NCBI GenBank assembly: GCA_021613375.1
Contig: CM038711.1
Coordinates: 18,415,194 to 18,479,193 of the forward strand
Length of the DNA: 64,000 bases
Direction: 5' to 3'
Source: Megaleporinus macrocephalus
Taxonomy: Eukaryota > Chordata > Actinopteri > Characiformes > Anostomidae
Translations under genes and position numbers: made by a program
The notes under the pieces: model-generated
Databases searched by the model: none
The model's input: only the letters and a program-made list of their open reading frames with translations
Told to the model about the DNA's origin: nothing
Part shown: piece by piece, positions 40,601-52,970 of the stretch
How the letters are laid out: each line of letters opens with the position of its first letter
Numbering within the stretch: position 1 is the first letter of the stretch

Positions 40601-43600
40601 CTGCAGTTACACTTTTACAAAAGAGAGGTCTCCAAATCCCCATAATATGTATAGTGTAGCCTTAATTATAGCATTGCATGCATTGCTAGAACACCAAACT
40701 TTGCTAACAGTCAGAACCAACCAACCAACAACCCACAACGGCCTGATCATTAGTATCAACACTGCTTATCGATACTGATAATCATCAGTATGATCTCTCT
40801 ATCTCTCTCTATGTCTCTATCTATAGATTTCTAGAATGTATTTGTGTTTCACAAAGTTCTCTCTACACACAACTCTTGCATTACAAATGCTGTATATAGC
40901 TGCATTTAATTATTTTAATTTAGAAAAGTGAGCTCACATCTTAAAGCCATCCCTTTCAGCCATGACTGGAATGGTTAAGGTAGTCAGAGGCATGCAAACA
41001 CTTTGGTCTCATGGAGCAGAGTTCCCCTCCCACTAATGCAGTCTAACATTAATCATTTGAAAATGCCTGCTGTGCAGAATGAATGAATGTGTCATAAATA
41101 CCGATAGCAGCACCGTTTGTTCATGAGCTTATCAGCATATCGGTAATGACCAGTCAGGAACTTAGCACTGCTTCTTAGTACCCATAACTGTTCATGATTG
41201 GAAACAAACAGACTTATTCTTCATTCATAGTTTGTTCAAAATATGATGAGACAGTTTTGCAGAAGTACTATGTGATTGCTGCTCCTGACACTAATAACCC
41301 TACTTTGTACTTTCTGTATTAATTCAGGCAGAAAACAAATAGTTTAATCATTGCATCCAAATAAATAGGTCAGAAAATCCACACCACACATTAATAATAC
41401 AAAAAGGCCTGTTCCCATCTGACAGTACTGTAAAAAATATGTGGACAACTGCTCTAAGATTATATCAAGAGGTTTGATTGAGTGTGTGGGGATAGGATGC
41501 ACAGGATGTAGTGCTTTCATGCCTCTGTGTTTATCATGGGATATGTGTGAGTTTATTTTAGGATTTTTATTACTTAGGTTTATTTTTATTTTAGGTGTAA
41601 CCTGGCCCCAGTGGAGGAGTACGCAGAGGATGTGGGCCTACGCACCAGCTTGGTGACCATGAACCCGTCAGTAGTACAGCGCGCCTTCCAGGACCTGAGC
41701 AGTGAAGAGTGGAGGCAGCGTTTTGTGCAGCGGCTGCAGGCTCTCAGCGGCAGCGTGCTATGGATCCCTGCCTTCATGGCTAAAGGCGGAGAGGAGAGAG
41801 TGGAGTGGGCTATCCGCCTCATCCTCTCACACACAGTTAATGTGCATGCTGCCTTCCCTTCCCTGCGCCTGCTCCATGCTGTTCGAGGGTATGCTTCTCT
41901 CTGTGTGTGTGTGTGGGTGTGGGATGGATTTTGTGTTCCTCTGTGTACCTAGATGCGCTCAGCAGCTTGATCAGGGCTCTGGCTATTTTTACCTGTGGCT
42001 TTAACACCACTAACACCTTGAACAGGTTACAGGGAAGTACTTAGGACAGAGTAGGAGAGCTCTGTATGTAAAGCATTCAGGCTCATTAATGTTTGCATTA
42101 GTTTATATTAAATTGTTTATATTATATTCCCCCCAGTATTAGATAGATATAAGATATTAGATTGATATTAGATAGCTAATACATAGAAATCATGGATTTA
42201 TGGAAAAATGTTTATTCTCTGTAGAAGATGTGTAATGTTCAGATTCAGAAAATCAACAAAACATGTAATTTAACTGGAGGTATTCAAACTTTTGCCAAAA
42301 CCTCTATTCAATTTATTTGTCATGTCTTTTAAAAAGTGCAATTTGTATATTTATTATTTATTTAACACGTAAATGTTTTTCAGTTCTAGTGACATTTGTC
42401 ATTAAGGCTAATAATTGGGCATGCTGGACCGGAATCTGACAGAATCAGCATGATCCAACCACATGATTAACCACTGGCCAAATTATTTTGACCTTGGCCA
42501 AATTATGTTGCAATTTTAGGATGTAAGTAATGTCAAGTATATGCACTCATACTGAAACTGAATGGTGCTACAACTGTACCAAAATCCAGAAGCATAAATG
42601 CATGACTTATTGTGCTAAATAGGCAGTTGGCTCTTACTTTCAGTGTAGCTGTTGTGATTTAAGCAACTAATGTTTTATTATGAATTTCCAAAGGCTAGTT
42701 TGATCTTTTTAAAGGGGAAATGTGGCTCTACATGTGGCACTGTATTTAACTCGCCATACAAATTCAAGATGGGTGCATCCCTAATAGTAAGCAACTCCTT
42801 TTTATGAAACACGTTTTAGAGGTTTTTAATTACATTTTCCTCTTTACAGTTTTAGTTTCCAGTAGAGCTAAACTGCCTGGTTCTGAAAATAAAAATCTTG
42901 TTCATAATCGTCATAGGGAATTCGATTTTTAGCTAAACTTTATAAAAAATAGATAGATACACCATCAACTTCCTCCGATCAGAGGAAGGAAATTTCAGGA
43001 CTGACAGAGAAACCTTACACGAAAAGACACAGAAAACAGAAAAGTTGGAAATAAAAAAAATAAATAAACTGATTAGTTTACACCTCCCACTTTCCTCTTT
43101 CTGTCCTACAGCAGTATAACTACCCATATAGAGTCTAAAAGCAGAAACATCCCCTTAGGATAATTACACACGTTCATATAGTGTCAACATTTATACACAC
43201 CTCAAGTTTGCTTTAGATAATTGTATTTGTGTAGTGGGGTCACTTAATGAGTAAAATAATCCATATGAGGATTACTGTCATTTGTAAAGTCTTAAGTAAG
43301 TTAAGGTTCACTGGGCTTACTGCTAAGCAGCTTGCCAGCAAAAATGTGTAAAAGAATTACCACAAATGCCAAAAGGCAAGAAAGTAAACACTGTATATAC
43401 GTAAAACTATAAACAATGATAACAAATACAGAGAAAACTCTTAAATGCAAAGTTAGGTGCACACAGTTTGGAGGGGAGAGAAAGGACTAGTTGACATCAT
43501 TATCTGTGCTTTTTGGGACCAGTAGTTTATTCTAATATCAAAAGGATGCCAGACTGTTAAGTATGTATTAAAACGGTGTACATGCCCAATACTATTAAAA

Positions 43601-46600
43601 AACTACATATAAACTAAAAAGCAATATTTTGGCACCCTACCAGTAAAAGATTTACAAATTTATTTTTCTTTAATAATAAATCAAGTATTCTGGTTGGTTT
43701 ATACAGATTTGAATAGTATTGGATTTATAGTATTGGATGTTCTTTATATATTCTTTATATCTTTATATACAACCAGGTTAAATGTTTATGAAGTCATGAT
43801 TGATGTGGTAGCAATTTATCTACAGATTTTTTTTAAACGTCTGTGGCAAAAATTTATGGGATTTTTACTTCTGGTCACTGTTCAGCCCTATAACCAAGGA
43901 GTTCAGCACCGCAAGTGCACGGTAGCTCCTCTTTATCGGCCTCTCTATAAAAGGTCATTGTCAGTGTGGCGAGCAGATTCTCCCCCTCTGGACTTGCCCT
44001 TTAAATAGCATGACCTTCACCTCCTCTACTGACCTCTGCATAAATGACTGTGGTTCTAGACTTATGTGCAGATCTCTTTGCTAGCTATGTGTGGATTGGA
44101 TTGGCATTGCATTTGTTGTCCACACTGCATACAAAGCAGAGGACGCCCTCCACCCTCCCTCCCACATCTTTTCTTGATGGTATTGAGTGCCTGGTTTGGC
44201 CACTAGGACTGTGTGAAGTGTTTGTGTTTCTCTGTTTTAAAGCTCCTTTCTAAAGATTCCATTAAAATGTACCACATCAATATGCTTTATTATCAGTTAA
44301 GCAGTCAGGGCAATTCATGAGTTCATTGTGCGTTCCTTTGGCTAATTACTATGCGGCACTTAACACAAGATTATTTCCATTAAAAATGTGCTGCTGGCAA
44401 TCTGTAAATCTGTGAGGAAGTCACAGCTGGAAGCACACACATTTAGATCTTTACATTTATCTGTGGACATCCAAATGCTAATGATCCTGGTGATAAACCA
44501 CATTACTTAAACAACATGACCCAGCAGGAAAAGAAACAAAAGCAATTAAAATGGCAGAGAATAGCCCTTAATAGCATAGTCTGACTTAAGGCAGCCGTTG
44601 TGTAAGGCACTTTACGAGCTGCAAGTAAATGAAGGAACCAGATGGCAGGTCATAACAAGGGACGAGACACACACACACACACACACACTTAAACCCCAAG
44701 TGAATGGCCCAACATGTAGACAGTGAGCGCCTCATTGTGGAACTTACTGAATGAATTACTTGAGATGGGTCAGTACTTCTTAAAAGATGGTCAGTGCTCA
44801 GTCTTATTTCTTTGCTGAGAAGACTGCTGAGCCCACTTTGCATACATCCCTGCGCTTGTTTCCTTAGCTCTCTTTGTGTAGGAGGAATGTGGTGTGATGC
44901 ACAGCAGTTAGATCCCAACCCGACTACAACAAACCTGCCACTTATGTTCAGATGCCCCTAAAGACCATAATTAGCTGGATTAAGTGTTTGAGAGATTAAT
45001 ATAGAACTCTCCAGATGCAGTGGTGGGTAACCATACGTAACAAACATGATTTTTTTTTTTTTTACTTTTTTATGTTATTCCTGGGTTTTCAGAACATAAT
45101 TCAAGCTGGATCATCCCTTGTGTCAATCGCTATGGAAGCTGAATGTTTTCAAAGCTGTTCACTGTTATTGCTGTTAAAAACAAGGACAGCTTGATCTGTC
45201 GCTTAATGTCTAAAACTAACTCTGGATAAAAGTCGGTCTTTTGTTTATTAAATGCCTTGCCATTAGGAAATCCAACCTTGTTGTAAGGCTACTGTTTATA
45301 GGGGAGGTAAAAAACAACCAATGATATGCTATTTCAAAAGGAAAAATGTACCTCTCATCTCTCCTTATGATACTTAGTTATAGTATTGTTAGAGAATTTG
45401 TTCTTAAAACTAAATGCTTGTACCTAATGACATGTCCAAGAGTAAAAAGGTGTTTTTACTCTTTAAACTGTAATTTAAGGGAGCAGTTTGTAATAGGCAA
45501 TCTATCAAACTCATACTCCAAACAATAAGGGGGAAACATATCCCCAGCAGAGCAGCCCCTCCTTCCTCTTTAGTTCTTACCAGTCTATAGTCCTTTTCCA
45601 GTGGTGAAGGAATGCCAATGGTAACTATTGCTTTGCTGTTTTGTATATCACTTTGTTTTATTTGCTGATGACTGTGGATTCTTGCCTATAGCCTCCCGCC
45701 AGTGGTCTGTATAACAATTGCTTACCAAGAGCTTTAGCCATCACTGCGTTTACCCTCCCTTTCATTGACTACCTGTCCTTAAATGATTAACAGGTAGCAG
45801 CATGTTTAACATGATTGACAAAGCATTACAAAAAAACTGCTGGAGCAGTGTTGGTTCTTTATCCTCTTATGTTGGACTGATTTGACTTTGTGCTATGGGA
45901 ACTTACTATTAGTACTAAGCAAATGTAGTAGTGTTAGAATGGGCCAAGGTTAGCGGGTCAGCAGACCAACTTTGGTAATCTCTGCAACACAATACAGTTT
46001 GCTCAGTTTTGCAGTGTTTTGCACCTTTAACCCTTCAAATTATTTATTACAAACAGCTGGATTTTATTCTCTCTTTTTTCTTTCTTATCAATTAAGTTCT
46101 GTTAATTTGGATTGAAACACCCAACCTGTCCAAAACTATGCTAATTAATCTTTGTGCAAGACCTAGTGCCACCAATTAGTCACTTTACTCTTTGTTTATA
46201 TTTGCATACTTGCACATTTAATTGAGTAAGATTTTGACACAGTATCCATACTTTAATTTTCAGTGTAATATCTCAGCATTCTCCTGTCTTACCGGATGAG
46301 CTCACAGGTTGTGGGCAGGGTTTAGGTCGGGCGGCTAGGACAGCTATTGCAAATATTCTTTTCTGTGGTTGGTGAGCCATTTTTGTGTGGATCTTGAATG
46401 CTTTGGATCATTGACCTGCTAAAACCCAGTTTTAGACTCATGGCAATGGCAGCCAGATTTTGCTCTAAAATGGAATTCAGTCCATGATGCCAAGTGATCT
46501 AACAAGGTTCCCAGGGTCTTTGGAAACAAACCAGCCCACAACATAACATATGAAAAAGCTTGGCATGTGCGTCACTTCATATTTATATCCCTGTGAAACA

Positions 46601-48513
46601 CAAAATCATGGATGGTCACTTGAGTCTCAGATGGACTTAAAATGTAAAGACAAAATGGTGTATATAAATAGTGAGAGATTTTTTCATTTTTGTTTATTTA
46701 TTTATTTTTTCAATTTTCTGAGTATCCTGCTGGTAAGAAAAAAAACTAGGATATTTTGAGGAATCAGTGAATATCAAGGGGGCTGTAATCTACAAATTTG
46801 GCTTACATAATGAGAAATGTTTGCCCCTAAATGTGTTGTATATGTAGGTAAAATTAAAGTATATGTTTGAAAATATTTTAAATATATATGTAAAAAGTTA
46901 AACCATACGTTTTGCATAAGTTGAGCACATATCAATACGATCAGGCTATTAAAATTTAACCCCACAGGCACACAACTACTCCTTGAGAATGTTGTATGTT
47001 TTTAACAGGTGAATGTCTCCCATTAAGAGTATATCAATGCATGCATATAAAACATCCCTCTAACACCTGCTTTAAAATCAGATCAGGTCAGTGATTACAG
47101 AGGCCAATTCACAACTTGCTTAAAATAGAAGACCCAGTCTGCTGAGACTAAATATAAAAAATGTCAGTGAGCTTCACTGCTCACTAGTGATCATGCCAGT
47201 CTGGACACTGAAGTCTCCCTAACAAAAGATTTCTTGCTTAGCCCTCCAGTGATGTGCTTAGCTTGTTGCAACCCCGAATTTTCTGTCTCATAACACTGAA
47301 TCACTTAGCTGGCTACATGGCTATGGCAGCTACCACTGAACCAATAGCATTGTTTAACTTATTTTCGACATATTTTCAGTATATAAATAACTTTTTGAAT
47401 AACTGCTTTAAGTGAAAAGTCTATTTTAATCAATGAGAACTATTTATGGTTTTCCTAAGAGATTGTTTCAACGATGTTTTATTAGCATTTGAATTTTGTA
47501 CTAGTGCAACAACTTCTATATATACTAATATCATGGCAAATTTGTGGCATAGTTGATTTCAATTCATACAATAATTGTTTTATGTGCTGCGAGCCTGGCA
47601 TGTTTAGGAGCAGCGTAAGTTCAGAATTTTGGCTCAGTCATGGCGAGTTTCTGACCAATCAGGGAGTAACAGTAGGGGATACCTCAGGTCAATTCTTTTT
47701 TTTTTTTTCATGAGATTTTCATCAATCATGTGAACAAATATTCAAATCATAAAATCATACTACATGATGAGAATTCGAAGCAGGTATTACTCCAAAAGCA
47801 CTTTGCTGCGACAGTGTGTTTTTACTGTTGTAAATGCTTTACTTTCTGCATATTTACATAGATTTCTTTTACTCCTTTGAAAAATAAGTAATTTGTCAGC
47901 TCCTTCTGTTTCATGTGGATAGCTGTTTGTCATAATCATTTCACATTCATGTGAATGTGTACAAGGACTTTTGTAAACCTGGCTTATAAAAGGGAATGTT
48001 ATTAACTGAACTTGTTAACCACGGTTCCATTTGTTAGGTTTAGCCCAACTCAATCAGTTACCCTGTACAAGGTGAGCTGCTTCATGCGACAGCCCCCAGG
48101 GCACTTGTTGTAAGACGTGTTGGGCTCATAAATAGGCCTAATTAAGGTCCCATTGTTTGCAGTATTGTAGTCGAGTCACCATATTGCAGAGTCTGCTTGC
48201 TTTCTAATCAGTTCTGTCTTTCCTAAGGTACTGGCTGACCAACAACGTCCAGATCAAGCGGCCCACCACTGGCCTCCTTATGTACACCATGGCCACCCGC
48301 TTCTGTGACGAGATCCACCTCTACGGTTTCTGGCCTTTCCCTCACGACATAGAGGGGAAACCGGTCAAGTATCACTACTACGACACGTTAACCTACCAGT
48401 ACACATCCAGCAGCAGCCCCCACACCATGCCCCTGGAGTTTAGGACCTTGAGCACGCTTCACAGACAGGGGGCCTTGCGGCTACACACAGGGAACTGCAA
48501 GCCCCCTACCTGA
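31540..48513 (+). CDS. st8sia2: alpha-2,8-sialyltransferase 8B (polysialyltransferase ST8Sia-II/STX), six coding exons
   Basis: Exons: 31540-31637, 35347-35403, 36526-36672, 37076-37333, 41595-41888, 48228-48513. All introns are GT-AG and phase 2. The sum is 1140 nt and 379 residues (human 375). The enzyme is a Golgi type II glycosyltransferase that extends alpha-2,8-linked polysialic acid on N-glycans of NCAM and similar carriers. The N-terminus [19 protein letters not shown] with [10 protein letters not shown] is ST8SIA2-like rather than ST8SIA4-like. TM anchor is residues about 7-23, stem to about 100, polybasic region about 89-125, sialylmotif L about 159-206 ([16 protein letters not shown]), polysialyltransferase domain about 265-296, motif S about 271-293, motif III YHYY 333-336, motif VS H350-x4-E355. 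Cysteines 161/311 and 175/375 keep the spacing of the two family disulfides. Sequons are N93, N138, N172. Synteny with fam174b supports orthology. Confidence 0.96.
31987..32510 (+). mobile_element. dispersed element family B, copy in st8sia2 intron 1
   Basis: It starts AAAGGGGAATTTCACCAAAT. It contains GGGGTGGTGATGGGAACCAG (about 32128-32147) and, near the far end, ATCTGGTTCCTGTCACCAC in inverted orientation, followed by TTTCTCTAGAACAAAG. The same landmarks in the same order recur at 56230-56830, and inverted at 59690-60118. No ORF, so it is a non-autonomous DNA element. Confidence 0.65.
33134..33320 (+). mobile_element. degraded family B fragment in st8sia2 intron 1
   Basis: GGAACCAGGAGTGGTGATGT then GTACAACATAAATATAGCCA resemble the central part of the 31987 copy. 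Both ends are lost. Confidence 0.4.
35347..35403 (+). CDS. st8sia2: st8sia2 micro-exon 2 (57 nt, stem region) with NAGNAG acceptor
   Basis: A strong pyrimidine tract (TTTTTCTTTCTTCTCAG) precedes the exon, and a CAG|GTTTGT donor follows. It fits phase 2 on both sides and encodes [18 protein letters not shown], ending in SSN-R, comparable to the SKSN-R end of the small human exon 2 (21 codons). The acceptor reads CAGCAG, so splicing 3 nt downstream (exon from 35350) would drop one serine. The exon is too short to appear as an open frame on its own; skipping it also keeps the frame. Confidence 0.72.
36526..36672 (+). CDS. st8sia2: st8sia2 exon 3: stem, start of polybasic region
   Basis: The acceptor is TCAATTTTCAG|GGAGAC and the donor CATCAG|GTACTT. 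The 49 codons ([14 protein letters not shown] to FNRTLSSII) are Ser/Pro/Lys-rich with little conservation, as expected for the stem. The sequon N93-R-T aligns with the conserved stem glycosite NQT of the human enzyme (human N89). Confidence 0.92.
37076..37333 (+). CDS. st8sia2: st8sia2 exon 4: polybasic region and first part of sialylmotif L
   Basis: It encodes residues 102-187, [20 protein letters not shown] through [13 protein letters not shown] to [16 protein letters not shown] and HDFVIR. The nucleotide-sugar-binding motif L starts here. Cys161 and Cys175 are the family disulfide cysteines. The exon ends at the AG|GTAAGA donor. Confidence 0.97.
38341..38510 (+). repeat. palindromic fish repeat, degraded, in st8sia2 intron 4
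   Basis: GGCTGCTCATCCTGGTCCTG at the left end and GTAGCTAAACTCAGCAGGG towards the right fit a common otophysan hairpin repeat with an inner AGAGTTTAGATCC / TAGCTAAACTC inverted pair. Confidence 0.5.
38792..38839. repeat. three copies of a 15-bp tandem repeat
   Basis: CTTCTTCCTGCTGCT is repeated three times in a row in intron 4. Confidence 0.9.
41595..41888 (+). CDS. st8sia2: st8sia2 exon 5: rest of motif L, PSTD and start of motif S
   Basis: The acceptor TTTTAG|GTGTAA regenerates Arg187. It then encodes [45 protein letters not shown] and [11 protein letters not shown]. The [12 protein letters not shown] segment, at the start of the polysialyltransferase domain, is less basic than the human one. 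Ends GG|GTATGC. Confidence 0.97.
44300..44560. promoter_or_regulatory. candidate conserved-looking noncoding element in st8sia2 intron 5
   Basis: Repeat-free, balanced composition with several homeodomain-type cores (GGCTAATTACTATGC at 44339-44353, CCATTAAAAATG, GCTAATGATCC). It resembles developmental noncoding elements by eye only; no conservation data were used. Confidence 0.2.
44666..44688. repeat. (AC)n microsatellite
   Basis: Short uninterrupted AC run in intron 5. Confidence 0.9.
46300..46560 (-). pseudogene. Tc1-like transposase remnant in st8sia2 intron 5
   Basis: The + strand phrases GTGGTTGGTGAGCCATTTTT, GCTTTGGATCATTGACCTGC and GGTTCCCAGGGTCTTTGGAA are the complement of a well-known fish Tc1-like transposase coding region, so the element lies on the - strand. 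It has no inverted ends here and frame breaks throughout. Confidence 0.6.
48228..48513 (+). CDS. st8sia2: st8sia2 exon 6: rest of motif S, motifs III and VS, C-terminus
   Basis: The acceptor TTTCCTAAG|GTACTGG gives [18 protein letters not shown]. It continues with [25 protein letters not shown] and SPHTMPLEF, and ends [13 protein letters not shown]. His350 of motif VS is the family's catalytic-base candidate. Confidence 0.97.
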
Positions 48514-48547
48514 TCATCCGGAGCTGTTGTGTACTGTGCTTGAGGTA

Positions 48548-48553
48548 AATAAA
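48548..48553 (+). terminator. st8sia2: AATAAA polyadenylation hexamer, candidate for st8sia2
   Basis: Canonical hexamer 35 nt after the stop codon. A 3' UTR this short would be unusual for this family. ATTAAA at 49484 and 50098 are later alternatives, so the true site is undecided. Confidence 0.3.
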
Positions 48554-48599
48554 CACACTGAATGACTACTGGAAATCACCTGGGACGCGGGTTGGGAAG

Positions 48600-51500
48600 A
48601 GGTGGCACTCTAGGTGGTAAAGAAAGAGCCTGTTGATGATGAATTGCTCACACTGAATGTGTCAGGCTTCAAGTGAACTGTTGCTTGGCTGTATCTGAGA
48701 GTGTGCTGTATGTAACGTGTAGGCTGTAAAGGTCAGCTGAACTTCTGAAAAGGTCTTTGAAAGGCCATGTTTCGTTTTCTTTCCTAAATTGCCTTTTTTC
48801 TGCTTGCCTCAGTTGAATATCACTCAAAAATGATTCAGTCACTAGTAGATAATTATAAGCCATTTGCAACTGCAAAGTGAAAATGTCAGCTAATTTTGTT
48901 CCTGAAAGGTTATGACTATGTGCAACATTCAGATCACGTTTGGGGTTCTTGCATTTACTTGTGAGATTTAATGTTTATAATTTGTTAAAACGAGTATGGT
49001 TGGATTACTGCTCGAGGAAACGATCAGGGCTGCATTTCTGAAAAGTTTCACAGCTCCGCCTACCACAGTGCAATGACTGTTCTGCTTCTGGGAAGCCTAC
49101 TTGTGTAAGGAGAAACATTTGAATATACTTCACTGGATATCTTGCCTCAGTATTGAGCTTGAGGTTGTTGGTGTTGCAGGCTCCTTATTCGGCCACAAGA
49201 TGGAAGCACATCAATGGAATAAGGAACGAACATAGGTTAAGTGCCGTGCATTCATGGCCTTTGTTGTATTGTCTCTTTTGCTGTTACAAAGTGCCCATTG
49301 GATTAGATTTTGTAATCAGTTAATTAATTCTGAACTATTTACTTCAGGAATGTGAAATATTCTTTGTGTCTAAAACGGGCAGATATGAGTTTGTGATATT
49401 TACTGCATTAACAGAATAACTACTTTGAGTATTTTCTGAAGACATCCTTTACAAGTAGCTTTCATTTGATATGGTAATTAGTCATTAAACTTGAATTCAG
49501 GTCATAGCAGAGGGATATACGGGGTAAGAAGCTTAAACTGGGACCATGAGCAGTTGTGGTTTATAGAAGATCCTGGTATGGCTAAACAAACAAGACCACA
49601 AAGACTCTGGAGTGTTACTTAAGATACGAGTGGAATGTATGCGGAGCTAACAGAACTAACAGAATTGTAATTCCCAGACGGATTGGTCTGGTTTATTTTC
49701 CCCCCTTTTTTCGTGAAGTGTATGTACTGCAAGACGGCAAACAGAGCCGTTCCCTGCTGTTATGCAAACGTAAAGGAGATACCGCAGTCAAATCCAGAAC
49801 ACACCCAGCTGTTCACACAGACCCGTGCTTACACAAGGACGCCTGACAGCACAGAGCCCTTGGGGACTTTGAGTATGACTGTGCTTTCCATACTTGAGTG
49901 CTCCAACTGCAGTAAACCCACTCTCAGCCAGCGGCACAGTGGGCACTAGGAGGGGGCGAGTCCGGAGATGAAAAAATACCTCCAATTGGAATGGTTTCGT
50001 GTTTAATCTCAACTGTATCCAAGGTTGAGGTCTGGTTTTGCAGCGTCTCTCTGGTTCTGTAAAAAGTTCTTAATTTGTCTGAATGACATTTTACAAATTA
50101 AAGGCCTTCTTAAGTCTTTAAGTCGTTCTCTTAAATTTCAACTTGTGTGCTTGTCTTGTAGGACACAGGCAGGTGCTGTGTGCCTTTTTTCTAGGAAACT
50201 TTTATGTTGAACATTATGGGGTCCCTCTTGCTTAACATAAAAGTTACCTGTTACACAAAAGACATGTGAGTATAATGCCTCACTGTTGCCTCTTGAGGTA
50301 TAAAGTGGTATTATAGGACTGGGGCCAGCTAGTTAGCATGTTAACTTCAGTAGATATCTCTACATAGACGTCTGTGACATACCAACAATACGGTTATTTC
50401 ACCACATTCTGTTCATTTTAAACATTTTAAACTAAAAATATTTGCTCTATTAGGGCTTATATCCTCCTAATTTATTCATTATTTTTTTATTTGCTGTATT
50501 CCCGTCTTAAAACAGTGATCTCCAACTCGAGTTTTCTAAATTTATCTTCCTGCAGACAAGTGTTCCAAACTCAGTAAGTCAGCTACTACTTATGAAGTCC
50601 TCTATGGGCCTCTGATGCATCGTTGTTGGGTGAGGAAGGAGGGGCAGCATTAAGTGCAGGTTAAAACTAAACTCTGCAGAAAAGTAGAGATCTGCAGGAG
50701 GAGGGTTGATAACAGCTGCCTTAGAATTAGACGGCTTTTGTTAGTGTGATTTGAAAGCTGCTACATGATCTCAGTCTGGATTGGCTTTCCTTTATTGTGT
50801 CTAAAGCAGAAAGCATTCTGGGCTGTAACACTCTTTATAACATCATGCTTAGTGTATATAAACACAGTGTTCATCTTCACATCACTAACACAATGAATTA
50901 TAAAATATTCTTTCATGCCTTAATTTTCATGTTTGGACTGGGAACAGTATGTTTTAAAACTTAAATCCCATCAGACTTTTATTAAAATTTGACTCTGTTT
51001 CCGACGTTGTTAAATATTAAGTAAACAGGAAAGAAGACAGCTGTATTTGTCAGCCTGGTCTGTTAAAAGAACCTTCACACATCGACTTGTTTATCAGTAA
51101 CTCTTTCCCATGGTTCCGTGCTCTGGTAAATATTTCAGTAGATTACATTTCCTTGATGGTCTGGCAGAGATCTAAGGGCTTCTCTAGCTGTTGCATGGCA
51201 GGAGTTGCCTGTGGGCGAAAAGAGCTTCAGCTAATAGAAATTAGTAGAGATATTTGAAATATTGCGTGTTTGCACCGGCCCGCCTGAGGAGTCGCTCGTG
51301 ATTTTTGGGGGTGGAAAAAAAAGTGTTGTTTTGACAGGAAGTCTTCAGTGCGCTACATGCCGCTCTTATTATGCCTCCAGTGAAGTTAAAAATAGAAAAC
51401 GGTTTTACGACAGACGTCAGCAGGCCATCCCGTGTAATGAGCACATTTATCCGTAACAGCATGCTCGTGTTTTGCCAAAATAAAAGTGGTCTGTGACCAA

Positions 51501-52970
51501 TACTGCTGAACTTAATTAGAGCCCCAACTGGCTGCAGGGTCATAGCTGGGGGGACATTCTAGAGAGATGCCCACATTTCCTGCTGTCCAAGACATGACAG
51601 GGATTGCTAGAACAGTGTGGTTTATGGGTCTTGTCTTCTGGGAGGCATGATGTATTTCTGTCTGTGTCGGGCAATTTGTTTTACAGCCAAACTTGCTTTG
51701 ATGATGCGCATTCCTGTCGAGATGTCCGAGGCTTTGTTTCTGCGGCGTGCTGTTGTGGAACTAGAGGTCTTTTTATTACAAACAGGCTTTTGCTTGAATA
51801 TCTGATTGGTAACATGGATTTTTTAGTTACTTCAAGTGAAAGAATCCAAAACAGTGTTGCTAATAAGTAGAATATAGTGGTATTAAATGAAACCCTGTAT
51901 TATTTGGTACCCTCATTAGCTGAAGCATTTGTTCTGTTAAAAAATTTATTTGGAAGCAAAGTAAATGAAGCAGAGTCGAGAGACAGGCGCAGTTAGAGAT
52001 AACTGGCATATCGTGCCTCAGTAAAGTCATTTATTTACTATGTAATCTGCTCAGTTCATGGAAGCCTTCGGGAGGTTTTCTTGGAAAGTGGAGTAAGAAA
52101 GGATTATACCAGTAAAACGATGCCACAGCCATCTAGGTGTGTCGAGTTTCCTTCTTTCAGCATGGTGACACATCTCAGGTGCTTATTTGTGGAAGTACAT
52201 AATACGTTTAAGGAGCCAGGCGTGATTTAAAATCTCACAAAAGCGTTATTACTTTTGGTTCTTTTCAAAGAGACTGACGCAAATACGAGGAAAACAAAAC
52301 TCCTGCTTTAAGTAAGTTTAGCAGGAAAAAAAAGTTGATGGTCTTCATTTACAGAACGGAACAGCCACAGAGCTGCACCGCGATGGTTCATTTAACACTA
52401 AATTTCCACATAAATCCTCAAACGAATTTTAATCCGAGGGCCATGTTGTGTGGAACAAAACGCGGCGGCGCTGTGACTGATGTAGCGAAAACAGATGAAG
52501 CCAACATTCTCAAGGTCTCAGGAAAAAGGAAAAAATGGGGTGCGGTTTAAACAAAGGAAGGTCAACACGAATGAATGACTGAGGCTGACAGATTTTATAG
52601 CATTTTAGTGGTGGAGATCCAAAAATAACAATAACAACACGAATATTCTGAAAAAAGAAGAAATGGGTGGGGATCTTTTGAAAAAACATAAGTTAAATAC
52701 TTAAATAAAACATATTTGAAAGATGTTCGTAATAATTAAGCAAACTTATCAGACATGATGTGAATGAATGGAATGGGGATAATATCATGTATGCAGTTAT
52801 GGTTGTCGGTTGCATTGACACCTGTGACTGAAAGTCAGTGCTCTTGGAATTGAAATAGTCAGGATACGATTTTGATCTCTTAAATGGACTTTCACGTGTA
52901 TTTACAGTAGAAATATCACAATGTTTGTACATCATCCCAAAAGTAGGGGAAGATAAAATGGCAACCTCGA
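48600..52970. other. interval between convergent genes; probable st8sia2 3' UTR then unassigned
   Basis: No exon was recognised. The first one to two kb may be st8sia2 3' UTR. CCACAAGATGGAAG at 49192-49205 resembles a CTCF core. Around 50515-50600 (ATCTCCAACTCGAG) is a degraded common repeat. Nothing else could be supported. Confidence 0.4.

Noticed and set aside
31540..48513. Assignment of the sialyltransferase as st8sia4
   Set aside because: The membrane-anchor region ([10 protein letters not shown]), the extra micro-exon ending SSN-R and the fam174b neighbour fit st8sia2, although some catalytic-domain words ([23 protein letters not shown]) resemble ST8SIA4.
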